Origin: Crocinitomicaceae bacterium
GTDB lineage: Bacteria > Bacteroidota > Bacteroidia > Flavobacteriales_D > Crocinitomicaceae
DNA: 64,000 nucleotides
Assembly (NCBI GenBank): GCA_029252405.1
Contig: JAQXBM010000041.1
Location: forward strand, 48,514 to 112,513
Direction of reading: 5' to 3'
The notes below the pieces were generated by a model. That model had not been told where the DNA came from and made no database searches. It was given only the letters and a program-made list of their open reading frames with translations. Shown piece after piece: positions 33,488 through 42,617 of this stretch (position 1 is its first letter; each line of letters opens with the position of its first letter). The translations under genes and the position numbers were made by a program.

Positions 33488-33985
33488 ATGTTGAAATTTA
33501 GAATCATACTCATGTCCTTTTTATTCCTCCTTTTAGTAGGGATGAATTCGAATGCACGCGCAAGTGTTGCAGTGAATGATGCAATTGAAAATTCAACTGA
33601 TGACGATCAATCAAACGAAGAAGCACCAGAGCATGAACCAGGTGAGATGATCACCAACTTGGATTTCTTTGGAGCATTCTCCCTTGTGAACGTACAGTTG
33701 CAATGGCGAGACCTTTTTGTTGATTTAACCGAAGATGAATCGGATTCTGATTCAGCAATCGATCCAAATGAATTATTCGTAGATGGAATTGATTTCTTCT
33801 CACTCACAACGAGTGATGAGTTTCAATCAGCTGCTGCGATTGTAAATATCGGCATAACACTCATACCTGAAACAACGTACCGTTCGGTTGATGGTAAAGT
33901 CAATGCTGATCCAATTCTTAGTGAGCAAAGTATGCGTACTATCGCTTACATCCTAAACTGCGGAACATACCCAAAGAGCTGTTAA
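33488..33985 (+). CDS. Small secreted acidic protein (165 residues)
   Basis: Signal peptide ends at SNARA (about residue 25). The mature protein is strongly acidic with Asp/Glu runs (STDDDQSNEEAPEHE, DESDSDSAIDPNE) and an amphipathic C-terminal domain with two Cys near the end (CGTYPKSC). No family recognised. The start at 33488 is preferred over the longer frame because the promoter lies between them. Single-gene unit. Confidence 0.6.
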   Translation: MLKFRIILMSFLFLLLVGMNSNARASVAVNDAIENSTDDDQSNEEAPEHEPGEMITNLDFFGAFSLVNVQLQWRDLFVDLTEDESDSDSAIDPNELFVDGIDFFSLTTSDEFQSAAAIVNIGITLIPETTYRSVDGKVNADPILSEQSMRTIAYILNCGTYPKSC

Positions 33986-34091
33986 TCGACTCGATTGAGC
34001 TCCTCTAATCTCGGGTTCTGCACCATTTCAAGTGTATTTTTTACGGGGAAAATCTTTCAACAGAAGGCAATTTTTAATCACGGCTTTTCTG

Positions 34092-34122
34092 TTGACTTTC
34101 AAAAAGGTAAAGCCTATATTTG
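34092..34122 (+). promoter_or_regulatory. secDF promoter TTG-N20-TATATTTG
   Basis: TTG (34092-34094) and TATATTTG (34115-34122). Start near 34126 gives a leader of about 30 bases before ATG 34158. Confidence 0.75.
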
Positions 34123-34157
34123 CGGGCTTAAATTATTAATAAATAAAATTACGAAAA

Positions 34158-37100
34158 ATGCGTAATAAAGGATTTTTTTGGTTTCTAACGATATTGTTGG
34201 CAGCCGTTTGTGTCTATCAACTTTCTTTCACTTGGGTAACAAACACTGAGGAGAAAAAAGCGGAGAAAGAGGCACAGGCCTTGGTAGACGAGAAGTTTGC
34301 AGGCCTAGGAGAAGGTGACTCCCTTGCACTACCAAATAACACCTATGTACAAATGTCAAATCCGGCAGCGGAAGAATTGGCAAAATCGGCATACATCAAT
34401 GAGATTTTGAAGTTGAAAGCCGAAAAGGAAGTATATCCAATTTTTGGTTCAACATTTAAAGAAGTAAAAAAGAGAAGTCTTGCATTCGGACTTGACCTTG
34501 TAGGAGGGATGAGTGTAACGATGGAGATTTCTGTACCAGACCTCGTTGCGAGCTATGCGCGTGATACATCGTCTGCGAACTTCCAGACTGTATATCAACC
34601 AGCATTAAAGGAGTACAACTCAGAAGGAGGTGCCTTTATCGACATCTTTGCATCAAAAAACAACAGAAAAGGTAAGCTTGTTCAATTATTCGCGATTTCT
34701 GAAATTGATGAATTAGGAACAGGTTCAACAGACGAAGAAGTTGTTGAGTTCTTGAAAGGAAAAGAATCAGGTGCCATGGTTGGTGTTGAAGAAATCATGA
34801 ACCGTCGTATCAACCAGTTCGGTGTTGCTCAACCTAACATTCAGAAAGACCCGAACAACAACCGTTTGTACATTGAACTTCCTGGTGTTCAGGATGAGGT
34901 GTCGGTTGCTGAGAAGTTGAAATCAACGGCGAACTTACAGTTCTTCGAAACATTTGATATCAACAATCAATTAGGATCTCAATGGAATTCAGCGGCAATC
35001 TTGTCTCAAGAGCCATACATTGAGATTGATGAGCCTGAAGTTGTAGATTCAACAAACATTGATTCAACAGGAAACGACACAACTAACGTTGACACAACGA
35101 GTGGTGAAGATGATGAATTAGGATCTCTAGATCAAACTTTGAACGAAACAGAGAAAACTGGTTTAGCATCAATGGTAATCATTTACCCTATTTCTGAAGA
35201 TGGAAGTAAATATGCTGCCTTCGTTGAAGTAGACGATATCGACGCAGTAAAAGGATTGTTGGCAAGAAGAGACATCAAGGATGTTTTTCCACCAGAATGT
35301 AAATTCATGTGGGGAGCAGAGTTGACAACGCTCGGTGAAGATAAGAAGCAAGGATACAACTTGTACGCTTGTCGTATTCCTGAAGATGGAAAAGCACGCG
35401 TTGGAGGAGATGATATCAAATCTGCATCACGTGATTACGATTCACAAGACGGTAAAATCGCTGTTGGTCTTCGTATGACGCAAGAAGGAGCTGACAAATG
35501 GGCGCAAATGACTGAAGAGAACGTTAACCGTATCGTTGCAATTACAATGGACGGAATCGTATTTAGTGCGCCAAACGTAATCAACCCAATTACAGATGGA
35601 AACACACAAATTAGCGGTAGTTTCACTGTTGAGGAAGCGGATAACTTGGCTGGTTTATTGAACGGTGGAGCACTTCCAGCACCATGTGTGATTAAAGAGC
35701 AAATGAAAGTAGGTCCAACAATTGGAGCTGAAAACGCGAGAGCTGGTTTGATGTCTTTCGTGATCGCACTATTGCTTGTATTCGTTTACATGGTATTCTA
35801 CTACGGAAAAGCGGGTATCGTTGCGGATATCGCCTTATTCGCGAACATCTTGTTCATATTTGGTGCACTTGCATCATTTGGAGCGGTTCTAACGCTTGCC
35901 GGTATGGCGGGTATCGTGCTGACGATTGGTATGGCCGTGGATGCGAACGTACTGATCTTCGAAAGGATTCGTGAGGAGCAGGCTGCAGGGAAAGATTTGA
36001 AAGCTGCGGTTGACACTGGATTCCAGAAAGCACTTTCTTCAATTATTGATGCCAACGTAACAACCTTATTGACGGCAATCGTATTGAAAGTATTCGGAAC
36101 AGGTCCAATTGAATCATTCGCTACGACATTGATCATCGGTATCTTTACTTCGGTATTTGCTGCCTTGGTTATCTCTCGTTTGATCATCAACATGTGGTTG
36201 AAGCGTAAATCGTCTATTTCGTTCGAAACGAAGTTGACGAAAGGTGCATTCAAAAACTTCAAAATTGATTTCCTTGGAAAACGTAAGATTTTCTACATGA
36301 TCTCAGGAGTATTGATCGTTGGAGGTATCATCGCAATTGTTGGTCGTGGATTGAACCCAAGTGTTGAGTTCACTGGAGGTCGAACATTCGGAGTTGAATT
36401 TGAAAAATCAACGGATGGTCACATCGACGCAATTAAGAGTGCAGTATTAGCTGAGTTCAAAGCAGATCCTGAAGGGAAAAACTCTGCGGTAGATGCGAAA
36501 ACAAAGTCGAACTCTTACTACCTTGAGATTTCTACAAACTTTAAGAGAACAGATACTGGCGCGAATGAGGACGTTCAGAATAAATTACTGGCAGGTTTAA
36601 AGAATGTGGAGGACAAAGTGGGAGTCGGAACAATCGCCGAGTCACGCTCCGTTGCAACATCGGTTGCAGATGAGCTCCAAACGTCGTCTACTTGGGCGAT
36701 TATCCTGTCGTTGATTGTAATCTTCGCATACATTTTGCTTCGATTCGGTAGATGGCAGTATTCAACTGGTGCCATCCTCGCCATGACGCACGATGTTGTA
36801 ATCGTACTTTCGGTATTTGCATTGTTGCACGGAATCCTTCCTTTCAACATGGATATTGATCAAGCGTTCATCGCCGCAATTTTGACGGTAATTGGATACT
36901 CGATAAATGATACCGTGGTCGTGTTTGACCGTATTCGTGAGAACCTTTCAATCTACAAAGGAACAAACGAGACGGAGAACATCAACAAATCGTTGAACTC
37001 AACATTGTCTCGTACAATCAATACATCGATGACAACCTTTATAGTATTGTTGATCATCTTCATCTTTGGTGGAGCAGCAATTAAAGGATTCATCTTCGCC

Positions 37101-37205
37101 TTGATGGTGGGTGTAGTTGTCGGAACATATTCGTCATTGTTCATCGCAACACCGGTCTTGGTAGATTTATCCAAGAAGGTAAAAGTTGAAACGAAAGAGG
37201 AGTAA
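34158..37205 (+). CDS. secDF: SecD-SecF fusion protein translocase subunit
   Basis: A 1015-residue fusion with about 12 membrane helices. The SecD part has a large periplasmic P1 domain (about 100-530) and the signature VDANVLIFERIREE at about 594. The SecF part follows from about residue 700 and carries SINDTVVVFDRIREN at about 915. SecDF uses the proton motive force to pull secreted proteins out of SecYEG. Fusion is normal in Bacteroidota. P1 contains an Asp/Thr-rich insert (about 295-325) unlike the rest. A promoter and an intrinsic terminator frame the gene. Confidence 0.95.
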   Translation: MRNKGFFWFLTILLAAVCVYQLSFTWVTNTEEKKAEKEAQALVDEKFAGLGEGDSLALPNNTYVQMSNPAAEELAKSAYINEILKLKAEKEVYPIFGSTFKEVKKRSLAFGLDLVGGMSVTMEISVPDLVASYARDTSSANFQTVYQPALKEYNSEGGAFIDIFASKNNRKGKLVQLFAISEIDELGTGSTDEEVVEFLKGKESGAMVGVEEIMNRRINQFGVAQPNIQKDPNNNRLYIELPGVQDEVSVAEKLKSTANLQFFETFDINNQLGSQWNSAAILSQEPYIEIDEPEVVDSTNIDSTGNDTTNVDTTSGEDDELGSLDQTLNETEKTGLASMVIIYPISEDGSKYAAFVEVDDIDAVKGLLARRDIKDVFPPECKFMWGAELTTLGEDKKQGYNLYACRIPEDGKARVGGDDIKSASRDYDSQDGKIAVGLRMTQEGADKWAQMTEENVNRIVAITMDGIVFSAPNVINPITDGNTQISGSFTVEEADNLAGLLNGGALPAPCVIKEQMKVGPTIGAENARAGLMSFVIALLLVFVYMVFYYGKAGIVADIALFANILFIFGALASFGAVLTLAGMAGIVLTIGMAVDANVLIFERIREEQAAGKDLKAAVDTGFQKALSSIIDANVTTLLTAIVLKVFGTGPIESFATTLIIGIFTSVFAALVISRLIINMWLKRKSSISFETKLTKGAFKNFKIDFLGKRKIFYMISGVLIVGGIIAIVGRGLNPSVEFTGGRTFGVEFEKSTDGHIDAIKSAVLAEFKADPEGKNSAVDAKTKSNSYYLEISTNFKRTDTGANEDVQNKLLAGLKNVEDKVGVGTIAESRSVATSVADELQTSSTWAIILSLIVIFAYILLRFGRWQYSTGAILAMTHDVVIVLSVFALLHGILPFNMDIDQAFIAAILTVIGYSINDTVVVFDRIRENLSIYKGTNETENINKSLNSTLSRTINTSMTTFIVLLIIFIFGGAAIKGFIFALMVGVVVGTYSSLFIATPVLVDLSKKVKVETKEE

Positions 37206-37225
37206 AAACTCCCGTTAAATAACTG

Positions 37226-37261
37226 AATCCCGCTTCATACTCAATGGAGCGGGATTTTTTT
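37226..37261 (+). terminator. secDF intrinsic terminator
   Basis: AATCCCGCTTCA (from 37226) pairs with TGGAGCGGGATT (ending 37256) with one mismatch, followed by seven T. It comes 20 bases after the stop. Confidence 0.9.
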
Positions 37262-37439
37262 GTGATTTCCCCAACGAAAACAGCATTTGGCACGTTATTA
37301 TAGTATACCTGTAGGAGGCTCAAATTTATGTGAAGTATGATTGTAGTAGTTGGAGTAATAGTAGTTGTGATAATAGGTAAATTGGTAATGGGTACGATTT
37401 TGAATCCATAACGTTTTCAGTCACGGAGCAGCAGTTTCA

Positions 37440-38810
37440 TTAAACATGCACAACTTCGTGCTTCGTATTTTTTCTCAAAAACAATTTCAGAATAGTACGT
37501 GCATCTCTGTCGTCAGAGGTCAAATCGATGAATTTGTTCCACTTGTTCGGTTTCAAACGGTGGAAATGATACGGAGCATATCCGTAACCTCTCAAAGATC
37601 CAGCTTCAACATATACAAGGCTTTTCTCTCCTTTAGAACGACCTTTGTCGACAACGTAGAAGGTTTCCTTGTTCATCATTAAATCATCGATTAAGTCGCT
37701 GCAGCGCGCATTGTAATCCTCAGTAGATTCTTCCTGAACACAAGCCCCATAACATTCTTTGATTTCATATCGGAAGCATGAGCTTTGTGTTTTGTAGGTG
37801 TTGCACAATTTCTGACACAATTCGAAATCTTCGATCATTCTCTCCAATTGATTCGTTCCGTCTTTTTTAGAACTGAAACTCAGTAGTGGAGCTTCCTGCA
37901 TTTTTCCTGTCGCTGCTATGTGCAATTGAATGTATCCACGCGAGTCATTGTAATGATAGAGTCCATAAGGAAACTTATTCTTTCGCAAAGCACGGTTGTA
38001 GATAGGCTGATGTTGCTTGATCAACTGACTTTCCAGCAGTAGCGCGATCAATTCCGAACCTGTCAATTCAAATTCGATGCGTGAAATTTCGCGCTGCATT
38101 TCAATCCCTTTCTTGGTCTTGTTGTTGCGCAGATGTTGCTCAATTCGTTTTTTGATGTGAATGCTTTTCCCGATGTAAATCAGTTGGTTCGTTTCGTTGA
38201 AGAATCGATAAACGCCCGCTTTGTTTGGAATCTCTTCCAAAACGTCCAAGTCCAAATTGGGGTGCAAGCGTTTGGGATTTAATTCCTCTTGAACGAAGGT
38301 TGCCAGTCCCGCCTTGTCTGTTTCCATCAAAATGGTGAACAATTTCGCTGTAGCGAGAGCATCTCCGCCAGCACGGTGTCTTCCAATCAATTCGATGCCC
38401 AAGCTTCGAGTTAATTTCCCCAAGCTGTATGAATCGTGTCCAGGAAGGACGTAGCGAGAAGCGCGGACGGTGCATAAGTGCGGTCGACGGTAATCAAATC
38501 CAAGCGACCTGAACTCGTGTCGAATGATTCCGTAATCGAAACCGACGTTGTGCGCTACAAAAATGCAATCCTTGGTGAACTCAACAATGTCCTTTGCGAT
38601 TTCATAGAATTTCGGCGAATCTTTCACCATCGCGTCATTGATTCCTGTGAGGTTGACAATGAACGGAGGGATGGGCATTTCAGGATCAATCAGCGTGACG
38701 TATTCGTCTATCACTTCTTTTCCATCGTGCTTGTAGATGGCGATCTCGGTAATTTTCGAGCTCTTCGGACTTCCGCCCGTCGTTTCAATATCTACAATCG
38801 CATAATTCAC
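37440..38810 (-). CDS. DnaQ-type exonuclease fused to a GIY-YIG nuclease domain
   Basis: A 456-residue protein. N-terminal DEDDh exonuclease: AIVDIETTGG, HNVGFDYGI and HRAGGDAL, the last giving the His/Asp. From about residue 195 a UvrC-like GIY-YIG domain: AGVYRFFNETNQLIYIGKS with Arg in KKRIEQHL. A C-terminal region with four Cys follows (CQKLC, CFRYEIKEC, CVQEE). Similar fusions of a proofreading-type exonuclease and a UvrC-like nuclease are known (for example in mycobacteria) and suggest DNA repair. Actual activity is untested here. Confidence 0.87.
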   Translation of the reverse strand: MNYAIVDIETTGGSPKSSKITEIAIYKHDGKEVIDEYVTLIDPEMPIPPFIVNLTGINDAMVKDSPKFYEIAKDIVEFTKDCIFVAHNVGFDYGIIRHEFRSLGFDYRRPHLCTVRASRYVLPGHDSYSLGKLTRSLGIELIGRHRAGGDALATAKLFTILMETDKAGLATFVQEELNPKRLHPNLDLDVLEEIPNKAGVYRFFNETNQLIYIGKSIHIKKRIEQHLRNNKTKKGIEMQREISRIEFELTGSELIALLLESQLIKQHQPIYNRALRKNKFPYGLYHYNDSRGYIQLHIAATGKMQEAPLLSFSSKKDGTNQLERMIEDFELCQKLCNTYKTQSSCFRYEIKECYGACVQEESTEDYNARCSDLIDDLMMNKETFYVVDKGRSKGEKSLVYVEAGSLRGYGYAPYHFHRLKPNKWNKFIDLTSDDRDARTILKLFLRKNTKHEVVHV

Positions 38811-38874
38811 AAAGCGAAGGTCAGAAAAAACAATTAGAAAAAGTGAATTAATTCAATCGATTTAGGAACAAGTC

Positions 38875-39693
38875 TTAGTTGGAAAGAATTTGCTTCATTT
38901 TTGATCGATAAATCGGATGGCTCATAAATCCGTTGTGTCCCAGTCCACCTAACCGGGTAAGGTTAATTCTCTTTATTTCCTTTTTCAATTTTTCAGATGA
39001 AGAATAAGGTATGGATCTATCTTTATCTCCATGGAAAATATAGATTGGACATTTTGTTTCTTTCAATCGTTCGTTCGTTTCCAGGGGATAACGCAATAGG
39101 AAAGTTGGAAGCATCGGGTATTTCGATTTCATGATATCCGTCACGCTGCGGTATGGAGCCTGAAGGATCAGTTTACTAGGAGCGTTTTTGGATGCTAGCC
39201 ATGCGGCAATTCCTGTCCCCATTGAATATCCAACAAGGATAATATCCTCTTGGTCATATTCTAAGGCCATTTTGTCATAGAGAATCTGAGCATCTGCGAA
39301 TAAGCTTTCCTCAGAATCGATGCTGCCGTCGCTTTTTCCATATCCTCGGTAATCGTAGAGAAAACAATCATATCCTTGATCAGTATATACTGGTGCTAGT
39401 CCGCCCGCCGTTGACAGGTTTCCGGCATTGCCATGAATATAAAAGACTAGTTTTCGTTTTTTTTGCACAGAATCAGACTTGAACAAAAGCGTGTTTAACT
39501 CAACCCCGTTGGATACTTTATAGAACTTTTCAGTGAATTCCTGATCGTATGAGTAAACTTCAGTTTTTGGAACTGCTTCAGGGTGAAACAATAACTTCTC
39601 CTGAAAAAAATAGACAAGAATACAGGCTAAGACATAAATTGATGCCAATAGGATGATTCCACGTTTCAGGTATTTCAACAGTCGCTGTTTCAT
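38875..39693 (-). CDS. Alpha/beta hydrolase (BEM46-like)
   Basis: A 272-residue protein with one N-terminal membrane helix (about 10-30), then an alpha/beta hydrolase domain: HGNAGNL (oxyanion hole), GYSMGTG (nucleophile serine), HGDKDRS (Asp) and GLGHNGF (His). It is anchored in the inner membrane, substrate unknown. The gene is downstream of the PspC gene on the same strand but a terminator hairpin separates them. Confidence 0.85.
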   Translation of the reverse strand: MKQRLLKYLKRGIILLASIYVLACILVYFFQEKLLFHPEAVPKTEVYSYDQEFTEKFYKVSNGVELNTLLFKSDSVQKKRKLVFYIHGNAGNLSTAGGLAPVYTDQGYDCFLYDYRGYGKSDGSIDSEESLFADAQILYDKMALEYDQEDIILVGYSMGTGIAAWLASKNAPSKLILQAPYRSVTDIMKSKYPMLPTFLLRYPLETNERLKETKCPIYIFHGDKDRSIPYSSSEKLKKEIKRINLTRLGGLGHNGFMSHPIYRSKMKQILSN

Positions 39694-39710
39694 GTTTTTT
39701 AAAATTACGA

Positions 39711-39748
39711 AAAAGGAAACGCACCCAGTTCTGAGTGCGTTTCCTTTT
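39711..39748 (-). terminator. Intrinsic terminator of the PspC-PadR operon
   Basis: Perfect 14-bp arms AAAAGGAAACGCAC/GTGCGTTTCCTTTT with a 10-base loop. Read on the minus strand it ends in CCTTTTTCG. It is 16 bases after the PspC-domain gene's stop. Confidence 0.9.
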
Positions 39749-39764
39749 GATTACGTGCTAAATT

Positions 39765-41348
39765 TTACCAGTGTCTATGGTGATGTTCGTAATCTCCATC
39801 GCCGAAAAATCTACCATGTTTTCGTTGGCGACGGGTTCTTTTTTTGTCATCATCATCTTCTTCGTCTTCATCAACTTTACCTTCTTCAGGTTCGGTGAAA
39901 GTGATTTCACGTCCCTCGGCGAGCACTGTTCCACCTTCAGGAATATCGATAATGATCAATACACGCTGGTCTCGAATCTTGTCCTCACGCGGGAAGCGGT
40001 AGTCCGTATCCAAATAGAGCGAGTCTCCAACCATACGGATGTCGTGTTCGATTCTTTCCGCACGCTTCACGCCTTTGGTGTTCGATTTTGCTCGGGCAGA
40101 GAAATTTTGGTGGATGTGGAACAATGAGTCTTTCGATTCACGGTACAGAATATCGATTCCATACATTTGAATCTCTTTTTTACCGATTTTCATGATCCCA
40201 TTTCGACCGTTGCTTTTCACATTGAATCCACTCTTGGTTTCCGTAGCGTTCAATTCAGGCAAAAGCGTCAATTGGTCCGTACACATGGTGGCCACCTCTT
40301 TTTCCACTTCACCTTCTAGGGTTAAGTCAACGCCCGCTTTAAATCCAAGGTAGGCACAGATGATTCCTCCAATCAAGGCTCCTGTAAATAGTCCTCCCAA
40401 TGTTAGATTCATCCAGCGATTTCTGAGTCTGAAGATCAAACTTGTACCAAGCAGGAGCAAGAAAAGTATGATGCTAAATCCACCGAGTAAAAGACCGAAC
40501 CAAGCTAGCGTTACATCGTCAGGGGAGGCAAGAACTAGTTGTCCCAACTCGGTAACTGACACCATTCCATCTTCACTCAAAATTGGAATGAATTGGAAAC
40601 CACCGATGATGAATATGAGGAACATTACTAACCATGACAATCCCCAAAGGATTAGAATTACCCCCGCACTAATGGCAAGTACTCTTCCTAAAGTTGTAAG
40701 CCGACGTTTCGTGTTTTCGTTCTCACGGATGTTTGAAGCAAAATTATTCGATTTATTCTTCAATTTCTCAGCTGCACTCTCAACTTCTTCTCTCACGCTT
40801 TCAACGGTGATTGGCCGACCCTTCATTCGAAGTCTGTCAATCGTACTTTTCGTTTTAGGAACGATGATCCATAAAATTACGTAGAGTGGAAATCCAAACC
40901 CGGCGAAGAGTAAAATCACTAAAAAGATTGCTCGGATTACAACTACATCGATATTCATGAAGTTCGCGATTCCTTGACAAACACCACCAATTACGGCGTT
41001 TTCAGTGTCTCTAAACAAACGTCGCTCGCTTGATTTATTCGATGAACCTTCGTACGCTTTCTCCTGAGTTGATTCTTCAGCATCCTCGTCCAAATACATC
41101 GATGGATCGCCAAGTGTGTTCAAGATATCTTCAATATCTTCCATCTCAACTACCGTTTGGAACTCCGATAATTTCTCAGTGCAAAGTTCCGCGATACGCA
41201 ACTCTACGTCTTCGATAATTTCCTTGCTTCCAGATTCGTTTTTTAACGCGTTCTTTAGTCTATCGAGATAATCTTGCAACAGCTCATACGCATCTTCTTC
41301 AATCAAGAAGTTACTGCCTTTGATATTTACTGATACTGTCTTCTTCAT
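39765..41348 (-). CDS. PspC-domain membrane protein with long C-terminal region
   Basis: A 527-residue protein. Residues 1-95 form a helical domain with a VELRIAELCTEKL segment. A PspC domain (about 108-175: RRLFRDTENAVIGGVCQGIANFM...FVVILLF-like helix...YVILWIIVPK) follows. Three or more membrane helices (about 220-335) and a beta-rich domain come next. The tail is acidic then basic and ends in Tyr-Glu-His-His-His-Arg. PspC proteins sense envelope stress. The PadR gene overlaps its start by 4 bases, a common pairing. Confidence 0.85.
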   Translation of the reverse strand: MKKTVSVNIKGSNFLIEEDAYELLQDYLDRLKNALKNESGSKEIIEDVELRIAELCTEKLSEFQTVVEMEDIEDILNTLGDPSMYLDEDAEESTQEKAYEGSSNKSSERRLFRDTENAVIGGVCQGIANFMNIDVVVIRAIFLVILLFAGFGFPLYVILWIIVPKTKSTIDRLRMKGRPITVESVREEVESAAEKLKNKSNNFASNIRENENTKRRLTTLGRVLAISAGVILILWGLSWLVMFLIFIIGGFQFIPILSEDGMVSVTELGQLVLASPDDVTLAWFGLLLGGFSIILFLLLLGTSLIFRLRNRWMNLTLGGLFTGALIGGIICAYLGFKAGVDLTLEGEVEKEVATMCTDQLTLLPELNATETKSGFNVKSNGRNGIMKIGKKEIQMYGIDILYRESKDSLFHIHQNFSARAKSNTKGVKRAERIEHDIRMVGDSLYLDTDYRFPREDKIRDQRVLIIIDIPEGGTVLAEGREITFTEPEEGKVDEDEEDDDDKKRTRRQRKHGRFFGDGDYEHHHRHW

Positions 41349-41680
41349 GATTGTGGTTTTTGGGTGATTTTGGTTACTGCCGTGTTCAATTCATCCCACG
41401 TGGTTGATAATTCTTCTAAAAATGTGCTCCCCATTTTGGTGAGCGAGTAATACTTTCTTGGCGGACCCGATGGCGATTCTTCCCAGCGATAAGTCAACAA
41501 TTCACTATTCTTCAGTCGTGTCAGTAGGGGATATAACGTTCCTTCAACAACGATCAATTTTGCATCCTTTAATGCCGCAATAATCTCAGATGGATACGCT
41601 TCCTGTTTATTCAGGATTGAAAGAATACAGAACTCCAAAATTCCTTTTCGCATTTGCGCCTTGGTGTTTTCTAACTTCAT
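41345..41680 (-). CDS. PadR-family transcriptional regulator
   Basis: A 111-residue winged-helix protein starting MKLENTKAQMRKG, with the PadR helices ILSILNKQEAYPSEI and LYPLLTRLKN and the wing GPPRKYYSLT. The frame extends to 41701, but the -7 promoter element overlaps that codon; ATG 41686 or 41680 is therefore the start. It overlaps the PspC gene by 4 bases (ATGA). PadR proteins repress their own operon and respond to drugs or envelope stress. Likely target: the promoter and palindromes upstream. Confidence 0.88.
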   Translation of the reverse strand: MKLENTKAQMRKGILEFCILSILNKQEAYPSEIIAALKDAKLIVVEGTLYPLLTRLKNSELLTYRWEESPSGPPRKYYSLTKMGSTFLEELSTTWDELNTAVTKITQKPQS

Positions 41681-41698
41681 ATTCATTACTGTTTGATA

Positions 41699-41730
41699 CA
41701 AAGATATGGGTAAAAGAATGTAATATGCAA
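41699..41730 (-). promoter_or_regulatory. Promoter of the PadR-PspC operon (TTG-N21-TATCTTTG)
   Basis: Minus-strand TTG (41730-41728) and TATCTTTG (41706-41699), 21 bases apart. Start near 41695. Confidence 0.75.
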
Positions 41731-41744
41731 TACATAGTACTATG
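41718..41744. promoter_or_regulatory. Candidate PadR operators
   Basis: Two overlapping inverted repeats: ATGTA-N8-TACAT at 41718-41735 and the perfect 12-bp palindrome CATAGTACTATG at 41733-41744. They overlap and extend upstream of the -33 element. ATGT/ACAT half sites are typical of PadR operators; binding is inferred. Confidence 0.6.
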
Positions 41745-41857
41745 ATTATTTTTGCCGAGCCCTATGAAATATGCTGCATCCCTTTTGTATAAAGGGTTTG
41801 AGGAGTGATAAGAAAATGTTAAAAATATTCAGGAAATTGATTTATCCAGAATTAGGC

Positions 41858-42376
41858 CTAGATTTTCGCTGCTGCTTTCGTGAAATTTCGCTCTGCAACT
41901 TTATAAGCTGCTGTTTTTCCAGAGCGATGAAGGGCAATAATTTCGGCAATTTCATCCTTCAATTCCGGATGCTTTTGGATGAATTGGATGAGCACATAAA
42001 TAGAGTAAACTTGAAGGGCGACTTTGTTGTCGTAATCTTGAACAAATGAGATCAACAAATCCACCAATTCGCTTTCGCGATAATCGGTCACTTGCATTTC
42101 ATTGATCGTAGAAACAACACTTCGCAGTACTGATTGATTTTCACAAACGAAAAGAAGGTCAATGAGTCTTGGATAATATGCTCTTAAATCAACTCCCTTA
42201 GATTTCATAATGTGCATTAAGATCCACGAAGCGTATTCTTTGTAGGGGTATTCTTCGAGGTTGAAAATGACTTCCATGAGCGCTTCAAACTCTTTTGGTT
42301 GACTCACGAAGTAGTCTACAAAGGCTTTTTTGTCTCGTGTGGTACGAATTTCAAGTATCTTCTCGTGGATGTTCAT
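41858..42376 (-). CDS. Hypothetical HEAT-like repeat protein (172 residues)
   Basis: An all-helical cytosolic protein with amphipathic helix pairs of about 35 residues, for example ALMEVIFNLEEY and IYVLIQFIQKHPELK. This pattern suggests a HEAT-type adaptor fold. No catalytic motif is seen. Function unknown. No promoter with the full consensus was seen upstream. The next gene towards 3' is the PadR gene, 178 bases away. Confidence 0.6.
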   Translation of the reverse strand: MNIHEKILEIRTTRDKKAFVDYFVSQPKEFEALMEVIFNLEEYPYKEYASWILMHIMKSKGVDLRAYYPRLIDLLFVCENQSVLRSVVSTINEMQVTDYRESELVDLLISFVQDYDNKVALQVYSIYVLIQFIQKHPELKDEIAEIIALHRSGKTAAYKVAERNFTKAAAKI

Positions 42377-42403
42377 TTATATTGGAAAATGAGTGCCGAA
42401 TCA

Positions 42404-42432
42404 TTGGTGGATTAAAATTAATACTAATTTTG
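42404..42432 (+). promoter_or_regulatory. tRNA-Pro promoter (TTG-N18-TAATTTTG)
   Basis: TTG (42404-42406) and TAATTTTG (42425-42432). Start near 42436, about 21 bases before the mature tRNA. Confidence 0.7.
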
Positions 42433-42456
42433 GTTCAGTTAGCAAGATTGCTTATT

Positions 42457-42531
42457 CGGGATGTAGCTTAGTCCGGTTAAAGTACTCGGCTGGGGGCCGA
42501 GAGATCGTAGGTTCGAATCCTATCATCCCGA
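42457..42531 (+). tRNA. tRNA-Pro (anticodon GGG)
   Basis: A 75-base cloverleaf: acceptor CGGGATG pairs with CATCCCG, D stem GCTT/AAGT, anticodon stem CTCGG/CCGAG with loop CTGGGGG (anticodon GGG), variable loop AGATC, T stem GTAGG/CCTAT with loop TTCGAAT, discriminator A. CCA is not encoded. The GGG anticodon reads CCC and CCU proline codons. Confidence 0.95.
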
Positions 42532-42617
42532 CATTTAATTATTAACATAAAACATTAGATTGGATGAGAACCTCGGTTCGTGCCGCAGCGCAGCGGAGAC
42601 CATCGACTGAAGGAGAT

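Noticed and set aside
35183..36262. Long minus-strand frames inside secDF
   Set aside because: They are shadows of the secDF coding strand, lack start signals and give low-complexity Ser/Ala/Pro products.
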